NCBI GenBank assembly: GCA_013694945.1
Contig: JACDBM010000271.1
Location: forward strand, 1 to 7,365
Direction of reading: 5' to 3'
Source of the DNA: Chthoniobacterales bacterium
GTDB taxonomy: Bacteria; Verrucomicrobiota; Verrucomicrobiia; Chthoniobacterales; UBA10450
DNA length: 7,365 nt
Shown here: positions 1 to 4,947 of the stretch, piece by piece
Position numbering within the stretch: position 1 is the first letter of the stretch
Layout: each line of letters opens with the position of its first letter
Position numbers and translations under genes: made by a program
Notes under the pieces: generated by a model
What the model was told of the DNA's origin: nothing
The model's database searches: none
Seen by the model: the letters and a program-made list of their open reading frames with translations, nothing else

Positions 1-1334
1 GGCTCTGAGATCTCCTCGGCATTTTGAGAAGCAGGTGAGGTAATTGGAGTTGGAGAAATGGTCTCAGCGGGTTGGAAATCAATCTCCTCTGGCTGCGGCT
101 CTTCCTCCGGCAGTTCAGGCTGCGTCAGTGTCTGTTGGGTTGTTCCTACCGGGCGCTCCAGAGGAGGCCGCTCCGAGGGTTTCTCCTCCGAGACGAACTC
201 TTCCTCAGCCGCGGCCAAAGCTTCCGCCTCCGGTTCCGGCGGCGAGTATGTTTCCGATATTTTTTTTCTCTCTCGCTCCGGCTCCGCCATCCATTCCGGG
301 GCCGCCGGAGTGGCCGTGGAAGCATGTTGGAAAACCGGCTGCTGCGCGACGTCTCGGTTGCCTGCGAGCGAGCTGATGATCGTGACTGCCAACCGGTTTC
401 CCATTCGACCATCCACCGCGGTGCCAAACAGAATTTGTGTGTCGTCGCTGATGTGACGGTTGAGTTCCTGCATCAGCATCTCGACCTCGGAGAGCGTCAT
501 CGCCGGTCCGCCGGCCACTTGCACAAGCACGCTGCTCGCGTCCGACAACATCCGGCCACGATCCATCAGCGGATTTTTCAATGCCTGCGTCAGCGCATCA
601 TAAGCGCGATTGTCGGAGTCCGATTCGCCATAACCAAAAAGGCAGCGGGCATTCGAATTACGAAGCGCGGAGAGAAGATCATCGAAGCCAATCTGAATCA
701 GGCCCGGCCGTTGAATGAGGCTCATGATGGAGCGAACGCTTTGGCTGATTGTCACATCCGCGGCCGCGAAGGCCTGATGGATTCCTGCTTTCGGCGCAAC
801 GATGTCGCCCATCTGGTCGTTCTCGAAGCAGATGACGGCACTCGATACTTTCTGGAGATGGGCGAGCGCTTCCTCCGCTTGCGCGCTCCGCCGGCTGCCT
901 TCGAAAGCGAAGGGCATCGTGGCGAAAGTAATTACAAGGGCGCCCGTTTCCCGCGCGAGCTCCGCGATCACCGGAGCAGCCCCGGAACCGGTCCCGCCGC
1001 CCAGACCCGTGCAGATGAAAATCAGCCGCGCGTCCGCGAGAGCACCTCGCAGTTCATCCACTGCTTCCACGGCGGCGTTGTAACCGATCTCGGGATCGCC
1101 GCCCGCCCCGAGGCCGCGCGTCACGCTTCGGCCGAGCTGCACTTTCGTCGCAGCCACCGAACTAGCGAGCGATCGAACGTCGGTGTTCGCCACGATCAGG
1201 TCGCTTTTGTCGAGTCCATCGAGCACCACGCGGTCGAGGGCATTTGAACCGGCGCCACCGACGCCGATGACCTTGAGCGAAATGATTTCTTCGTCGCGCT
1301 CCGGAAGGCTGTAGTTGCGGTTAAGTTGGATCAT
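1..1334 (-). CDS. ftsZ: Cell division GTPase FtsZ, 3' end beyond window
   Basis: Tubulin-like GTPase that polymerises into the cytokinetic Z ring at the inner membrane. The frame is open from an ATG at 1334 to the left edge, giving 444 codons and no stop. Visible motifs: the N-terminal nucleotide-binding strand and loop VIGVGGAGSN (residues 22-31), NTD at 50-52, TRGLGAGGDPEIG (72-84), the tubulin signature GGGTGSGAAP (112-121), FEGSRR (145-149 region), and Phe189/Asp193 of the guanine pocket. The T7 loop is unusual: residues 214-219 read QIGFDD where most FtsZ have NxDFAD, so the first acidic residue is Gly216 while Asp219 is kept. The globular part ends near residue 325. It is followed by at least 120 residues rich in Pro and Glu, the disordered linker; the C-terminal peptide that binds FtsA lies outside the window. 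It is last in the visible gene order, 215 bp after ftsA, so it may have its own promoter. Identity is certain; the T7 change is read directly from the DNA. Confidence 0.97.
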   Translation of the reverse strand, partial: MIQLNRNYSLPERDEEIISLKVIGVGGAGSNALDRVVLDGLDKSDLIVANTDVRSLASSVAATKVQLGRSVTRGLGAGGDPEIGYNAAVEAVDELRGALADARLIFICTGLGGGTGSGAAPVIAELARETGALVITFATMPFAFEGSRRSAQAEEALAHLQKVSSAVICFENDQMGDIVAPKAGIHQAFAAADVTISQSVRSIMSLIQRPGLIQIGFDDLLSALRNSNARCLFGYGESDSDNRAYDALTQALKNPLMDRGRMLSDASSVLVQVAGGPAMTLSEVEMLMQELNRHISDDTQILFGTAVDGRMGNRLAVTIISSLAGNRDVAQQPVFQHASTATPAAPEWMAEPERERKKISETYSPPEPEAEALAAAEEEFVSEEKPSERPPLERPVGTTQQTLTQPELPEEEPQPEEIDFQPAETISPTPITSPASQNAEEISE

Positions 1335-1337
1335 GAT

Positions 1338-1343
1338 TCCTCA
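1338..1343 (-). promoter_or_regulatory. Shine-Dalgarno site of ftsZ
   Basis: On the minus strand TGAGGA precedes the ATG, with only about 3-4 bases between the GAGG core and the start codon, which is closer than usual. It still supports the ATG at 1334, because the encoded N-terminus (MIQLNRNY) leads straight into the conserved nucleotide-binding fold. Confidence 0.5.
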
Positions 1344-1378
1344 CTTGTTAGGCAGGTTTTTCGGATTTGAGTTCTGGG

Positions 1379-1492
1379 GCGTGCACGCTTCCAGCGTGCT
1401 GGCAATTGGCTCCAGGCGATTGCGGAATTTCGAGTGGATGCGGAACGCATCTGAGGTGCGCACAGGGGAAGTTCGTGGCGGCAGAATGCCGC
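1379..1492. repeat. Cluster of three short palindromes
   Basis: Three perfect hairpins, each with a 3-base loop, lie in 114 bp. At 1383-1399 GCACGCT pairs with AGCGTGC around TCC. At 1437-1451 GATGCG pairs with CGCATC around GAA. At 1478-1492 GCGGCA pairs with TGCCGC around GAA. In addition, 1379-1388 (GCGTGCACGC) and 1456-1463 (GTGCGCAC) are perfect palindromes. Such a density of tight stem-loops outside coding DNA resembles REP-type interspersed elements. That class is an inference, because only one copy is visible here. Alternatives are an RNA leader structure for ftsZ or a degraded insertion. Confidence 0.55.
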
Positions 1493-1549
1493 GACCAGCA
1501 CGGCGCAGTCATGAACGTCTTGGAAACAGAATTGATCGCCGACCGAAGA

Positions 1550-2764
1550 TCATCCTCGCATGCCACTGAAGAGTTTACCGAAGATCCGGCTGAAACCACG
1601 CCGTGGACGGCGGTCCACCTGGACGGCTTGCGCGTACTTGATCAGCCCAATCGCGGCGGAGAACTGCGGATTCTCGAAGGCCGAAGTGAGCCCCGACATC
1701 GTTTGCGCATGCGCCACGCGCGCGGGCAGCTCGAAGATTTCCTCCGCCAGATGATCGATGCCCTTGAGGTGGCTGCAGCCGCCGGTGATGAAAATACCTT
1801 CCCCGATGTAATTGATGAACGGCTCTTCATCGAGTTTCCGCTTCAACAACTCGAACGTCTCGCGGAGGCGCAGGTGAATAATCGTGTTTAATGTTTCGCG
1901 CTCGATTTCCTTTCCTGCGAAGCCGGAATCGTCTTTCAGCAGCACGGTCTCACCCGGAAGAGAGTTGCCCAGCGTCACTGCGCCTTCCTCGATCTTTAAT
2001 TTCTCTGCCCGCGTCATCGGGAGGCGCAATCCCATCGAGATGTCGTTCGTGATGTGATCGCCGCCCACGCCGAGAACGCCACTTTGTTTCACCGCGCCGT
2101 CCACATACAGGATGTAATCCGTCGTCCCTCCGCCGATATCGATCACGAGAGCGCCCAGGCTCTTTTGATGCGGCGTGAGTACGACTTGGGCGGAAGCGAG
2201 CGCGGTGAAGACGACGTCCTCCACATCAAGAGGCAATTCTTTTACGCAGCGGATCGTGTTTTGAATGCGCGTTCGCATTCCGTGGATGATGTGAAAATCG
2301 GCTTCCAGCCGTTCACCGAGCATCCCGACCGGATTCAGAACTCCGTCTTGTCCGTCCACGTGATAATGCTGGATAACCGAATGAAGAAACGCGTTCTGCG
2401 ACGGAATGCTGACCTCGCGCGCGTTGATCTTCACATCCTCCACGTCCTGCTCATCGATCTCGTCGCGGTCTTCAGGCAAAATCACCAGCCCGCGGTTGTT
2501 GAAACTCTGGATGTGCGATCCGGCTACGCCCACGTAAACGCTGCGAATCATCACATCGCTTTTTGTTTCCGCGTCGGCCACCGCTTCGTGCACGCACTTC
2601 ATCGCCGTCTCAAAGTCGACGATCTCGCCTTTCCGCACTCCCCGCGACGGCGCCTGCCCCACGCCCAGGATTTTGATTGTGCCGTCAGGTCTTCCCTCGC
2701 CCACCACGACACAAATCTTCGAGGTCCCAATCTCCAGTCCCACCATTAAGTCACTGCTCGCCAT
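1550..2764 (-). CDS. ftsA: Cell division protein FtsA, membrane tether of the Z ring
   Basis: Actin-like ATPase of 404 residues that anchors FtsZ filaments to the cytoplasmic membrane and helps recruit later division proteins. The actin-fold ATP-binding motifs are all present: phosphate-1 loop LEIGTSK (residues 10-16), phosphate-2 loop VIDIGGGTTDY (207-217) and the adenosine motif FITGGCSHLKGI (325-336). The stretch between roughly 85 and 165 fits the FtsA-specific 1C subdomain. The last 15 residues (GFSRIFGKLFSGMRG) form a short amphipathic helix with basic and bulky hydrophobic faces, the expected membrane-targeting sequence, separated from the core by a short basic linker (residues 382-389). 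The length is close to the family norm of about 420. The ATG at 2764 lies 3 bp after the ftsQ stop; a GGAAGG-like stretch about 11-15 bases upstream, inside the ftsQ end, can serve as ribosome binding site, so translation is probably coupled to ftsQ. No sign of damage. Confidence 0.97.
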   Translation of the reverse strand: MASSDLMVGLEIGTSKICVVVGEGRPDGTIKILGVGQAPSRGVRKGEIVDFETAMKCVHEAVADAETKSDVMIRSVYVGVAGSHIQSFNNRGLVILPEDRDEIDEQDVEDVKINAREVSIPSQNAFLHSVIQHYHVDGQDGVLNPVGMLGERLEADFHIIHGMRTRIQNTIRCVKELPLDVEDVVFTALASAQVVLTPHQKSLGALVIDIGGGTTDYILYVDGAVKQSGVLGVGGDHITNDISMGLRLPMTRAEKLKIEEGAVTLGNSLPGETVLLKDDSGFAGKEIERETLNTIIHLRLRETFELLKRKLDEEPFINYIGEGIFITGGCSHLKGIDHLAEEIFELPARVAHAQTMSGLTSAFENPQFSAAIGLIKYAQAVQVDRRPRRGFSRIFGKLFSGMRG

Positions 2765-2767
2765 GTC

Positions 2768-3850
2768 CTAGTTCTTCCTTCCCCGTTCGACTGGCATCGC
2801 CTTGCGAATCTTCGATGCCGATGCGGTTGATTTCCCTTTTATCGCCGGCACAGGTTCCGTTTTCGTTTCGGGGTGCACGGGCGTTGCTTTCAAAATCTTT
2901 GGTTCCTCGCCCTCGGGATCAATCGTCTCGTTGATGATTTCAGTTGGGGACTTGGTGAACGTCACGGGGATGTTGCGCTGGACTAGCAGGTTCACGGTTT
3001 CCAGTTCGCGCCTCGAATCATCCGAGTAGATGAGGAACTGTTCGAGGCGTTGCAGCTGCGCTTCGAGGCCGTCGAAACCAAAGGTGACGCGGGTGTGATT
3101 TTTGTCCGTCACGAGCAGGCAATAACCTTTCGAGACATCGATCTCGCGAATCTGAAACCGTGTCTGCATGAAGCTGCGCGTGCTCAAGCGCAGCAATTCG
3201 AGCGCGGACTTTGCTTCGAATGACTCGATGACTTTGCCGGCCTCGAGCGATTCATTCGCGCACCCGGCGATCACCGGCAGACCGAGGTATTCCGGGAGCA
3301 ACTTCTTTTCTTTCATGAGCACCCCGCGCGCATCCACCAGAAAGGCCGCTTCCGATGTGAACGGATCCGACATCTCCTCGTCTGTCGTGATCCAGGCCAC
3401 CGGCTTTCGTTCCGTAATCCGGATGTCGATTTCGCCGGGCATATTTCGCACCACCTGGACTTCATCGACCTGCGGCAACTGCTGAAGCTGATCGTGCACG
3501 CGCGCGAGGTTCACGCGGAAGATGTTTTCACCTTCGCGCAGCTCGGCGGTTTCGAGCACTTGCTCGCGCAGGAGCGTCCCGTCACTCCGGACTTCGATCT
3601 TGCTCAGGCGGTAATCCGGGTTGTCGAAAAAGAGCCGCTTCGCTCCGTAACGCACCCCGGCAATCAGGCTCGCGAGGACGAGGATGCTGAGCACAATTTT
3701 CGAGACGACGACGAGAATCCGTTTGTTGCGATAGCGTGTCGCGGTGTGCGATCGCACTTTCACGTCCAGGAGGTGTTGCTGCCGGCGCTGGCGCGTGTTC
3801 GAGACGCGCTGGTTCCGTGCACGCGGTCTTTCTGTCGGGATGCGACTCAT
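2768..3850 (-). CDS. ftsQ: Cell division protein FtsQ (FtsQ/DivIB family)
   Basis: Bitopic membrane protein that links the Z ring to the septal synthesis machinery through FtsL/FtsB. It has 360 residues, longer than the E. coli protein (276). In order: a strongly basic cytoplasmic N-terminus (1-44), one transmembrane segment (about 45-66, ILVVVSKIVLSILVLASLIA), a POTRA domain (about 80-150, from YRLSKIEV through LPQVDEVQVVRNMPGEIDIRITERKPVAWI), and the FtsQ beta domain (about 165-300, including AFLVDARGVL and the LEAQLQRLEQFL helix). A tail of about 60 residues (300-360) is rich in Lys, Pro and Glu and has no clear counterpart in short family members. The start overlaps the ddl stop in an ATGA. 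The site GAAGGAG (plus-strand 3860-3866) lies 9 bases upstream and supports this ATG. Sequence conservation is low, as is typical; the call rests on architecture and position between ddl and ftsA. Confidence 0.93.
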   Translation of the reverse strand: MSRIPTERPRARNQRVSNTRQRRQQHLLDVKVRSHTATRYRNKRILVVVSKIVLSILVLASLIAGVRYGAKRLFFDNPDYRLSKIEVRSDGTLLREQVLETAELREGENIFRVNLARVHDQLQQLPQVDEVQVVRNMPGEIDIRITERKPVAWITTDEEMSDPFTSEAAFLVDARGVLMKEKKLLPEYLGLPVIAGCANESLEAGKVIESFEAKSALELLRLSTRSFMQTRFQIREIDVSKGYCLLVTDKNHTRVTFGFDGLEAQLQRLEQFLIYSDDSRRELETVNLLVQRNIPVTFTKSPTEIINETIDPEGEEPKILKATPVHPETKTEPVPAIKGKSTASASKIRKAMPVERGRKN

Positions 3851-4779
3851 GCCCGGCTACTCCTTCGCGCCGCGAGCGACAGCTCAATGATGCGAACGCA
3901 TAACTGTGGATAGCTGATCCCGGCTGCCGCGGCGGCTTCCGGGAGCAGGCTCACTTCCGTCATTCCCGGGATTGTGTTGATTTCGAGCACGGTGGGAGCG
4001 CCTGTTTCCGGCAGCATGATATCGACCCGCGCGTAAACCTTGAGCCCAAGAGCGTGATAAGCGCGTAGCGCCAGAGACTGAATTTCACGCGTCTGTTCGT
4101 CAGCGATGTGGGCGGGACAAATGTGCTGCGCCGCACCGCCGGCGCTCGGATTCAGGAATGGATATTTGTTCGTGAAATCGTAAAAGCCGCCCTTCGGGAT
4201 GATCTCAAGAATCGGCAGCACCTGCTCGCCGAGCACGCCGATGGTGAGTTCGCGCGCGGGGATAAATTTCTCAACCAGGAGCCGCTCGTCATATCGCGAA
4301 GCATCTTTGAGTGCGGGCTCCAACTCCGCTTCCTCCTTGACAATATGGACTCCGACGGTTGAGCCCTGCCGGGGCGCCTTGATGACAAATGGCAGGGTCA
4401 GCGAAGGTCGCTGGCCAGCTGAGATGATTTCCCATTCCGGCGTGGTCACGCCGTGTTGGTCGAACTTCTCTTTCGATGCGATTTTGTCGAACGCGATGCG
4501 GCTTTCCGCGACGCCCTCACCGGTGTACGGCAAGCCGCGCTCTTCCAGAATTTCTTGCACCTGACCGTCCTCGCCGAAAGTGCCGTGGATCGCGACGAAC
4601 GCGAGCTCGGTGCCGGCAGGCAATTCAAATTCGGATCCGCGCACGTCGACTCCCGTCACTTCCGCGCCGCACGAGCGCAGCGCTTTCTCAACTCCTGCGG
4701 CGGTGGCAAGCGAAACATCACGCTCGCTGCCGGGTCCGCCTTTCAGCACGGCGATATGTTTTCCGTTAAGCGCGTTCAT
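3847..4779 (-). CDS. ddl: D-alanine--D-alanine ligase
   Basis: ATP-grasp ligase (310 residues, family norm about 306) that joins two D-alanines in the cytoplasm to give the dipeptide ending the peptidoglycan stem. N-terminal domain: KGGPGSERDVSL (residues 13-24) with Glu19, the counterpart of the first-D-Ala binding Glu15 of E. coli DdlB, and HGTFGEDG (65-72). ATP-grasp core: FVIKAPRQGSTVG (131-143) with Lys134 and Ser140, and VEKFIPARELTIGVL (169-183). The omega-loop carries Lys205-Tyr206, the KY pair typical of D-Ala-D-Ala rather than D-Ala-D-Lac ligases. Metal and phosphate residues are Arg251/Asp253 (RVDIM), Glu267 and Asn269 (LEINTIPGMT), and Ser277 follows. All key residues are present. 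Unlike the chlamydial arrangement, Ddl is not fused to MurC here. It follows a repeat-filled gap after murCB and overlaps ftsQ by 4 bp. Confidence 0.97.
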   Translation of the reverse strand: MNALNGKHIAVLKGGPGSERDVSLATAAGVEKALRSCGAEVTGVDVRGSEFELPAGTELAFVAIHGTFGEDGQVQEILEERGLPYTGEGVAESRIAFDKIASKEKFDQHGVTTPEWEIISAGQRPSLTLPFVIKAPRQGSTVGVHIVKEEAELEPALKDASRYDERLLVEKFIPARELTIGVLGEQVLPILEIIPKGGFYDFTNKYPFLNPSAGGAAQHICPAHIADEQTREIQSLALRAYHALGLKVYARVDIMLPETGAPTVLEINTIPGMTEVSLLPEAAAAAGISYPQLCVRIIELSLAARRSSRA

Positions 4780-4786
4780 AGCGAAT

Positions 4787-4790
4787 CTCC
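4787..4790 (-). promoter_or_regulatory. Shine-Dalgarno site of ddl
   Basis: GGAG on the minus strand sits 7 bases before the ddl ATG, an ideal spacing that supports the start at 4779. It lies just outside the terminal inverted repeat of the palindromic element, so ddl keeps its own ribosome binding site next to the insertion. Confidence 0.7.
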
Positions 4791-4815
4791 GGGGAGCGCA
4801 GGCTGCCAGCCCGCC

Positions 4816-4838
4816 GTGCTCGGCAGCCTGCCGAGCAC
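4816..4838. repeat. Near-perfect palindrome, 11-bp stem
   Basis: GTGCTCGGCAG (4816-4826) and CTGCCGAGCAC (4828-4838) are exact reverse complements around one central base. On RNA the loop would open a few pairs but still leave a strong G+C-rich hairpin about 40 bases upstream of the ddl start. It belongs to the larger element at 4797-4929. Confidence 0.8.
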
Positions 4839-4890
4839 AACTGTGCGCGCAAATGGTTCGATTTTGCGGGGTACAAACTTCGGACGTGTC

Positions 4891-4907
4891 GCCGGCAGGC
4901 TGCCGGC
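4891..4907. repeat. Short perfect palindrome, 8-bp stem
   Basis: GCCGGCAG (4891-4898) pairs with CTGCCGGC (4900-4907) around one central base. It shares the GGCAG/CTGCC centre with the palindrome at 4816-4838, so the element looks built from related palindromic modules, two on each side of an unstructured core. Confidence 0.75.
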
Positions 4908-4947
4908 GCCGGCAGGCTGGCAGCCTGCGGCCCCAGAGCTATTGCTC

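Larger units (their letters stand above)
1335..1549. other. Intergenic region ftsA-ftsZ
   Basis: This 215-bp gap is much longer than the junctions ftsQ/ftsA (3 bp) and ddl/ftsQ (overlap). I see no convincing small gene in it. It holds three short hairpins (separate entry) and the ftsZ ribosome binding site at its ftsZ-proximal end. No hairpin is followed by a T-run on the minus strand, so an intrinsic terminator is not supported. An ftsZ promoter could lie here, as is common in dcw clusters, but I could not recognise convincing -35/-10 boxes. Confidence 0.6.
4797..4929. repeat. Palindromic repeat element with 15-bp terminal inverted repeats
   Basis: A 133-bp unit lies between murCB and ddl. 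Its ends are perfect inverted repeats: 4797-4811 (CGCAGGCTGCCAGCC) and 4915-4929 (GGCTGGCAGCCTGCG). An imperfect extension follows outside them (GGGGAG on the left against GCCCC on the right). Each end is itself nearly palindromic; for example GCAGGCTG and CAGCCTGC pair around 4920. Further inside lie two more palindromes, at 4816-4838 and 4891-4907. The core (about 4839-4890) shows no coding signal. It has no transposase, so if mobile it would be a REP/BIME- or MITE-like element moved in trans. The same GGCTGCCAGCC-type words occur at both ends, which suggests a dispersed family; other copies are not in this window. No T-run follows on the minus strand, so it is not a standard terminator. Confidence 0.75.

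Noticed and set aside
72..1247. 391-codon open frame on the plus strand
   Set aside because: It lies exactly antisense to ftsZ, whose motifs are unmistakable. The translation is Arg/Leu/His-rich with no recognisable domain, as expected from the complement of a G+C-rich gene.
1383..1399. Possible terminator after ftsA
   Set aside because: The hairpin is short and is followed on the minus strand by mixed sequence without a T-run; ftsZ follows in the same direction.
1348..1599. Small minus-strand frame across the ftsA-ftsZ gap
   Set aside because: It begins inside ftsA in another frame, has no homology I recognise, and crosses the hairpins; no ribosome binding site supports it.
2054..2749. 231-codon open frame on the plus strand
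   Set aside because: Antisense to ftsA, rich in His and Arg, and without recognisable motifs; a shadow of ftsA codon usage.
4816..4838. Possible rho-independent terminator after murCB
   Set aside because: The stem is strong, but no T-run follows it on the minus strand and the next sequence is more palindromic G+C-rich DNA leading to the ddl start.
4839..4890. Possible ddl promoter in the core of the repeat element
   Set aside because: I could find only weak -35/-10 resemblance with no consistent spacing, so there is no basis for a call.
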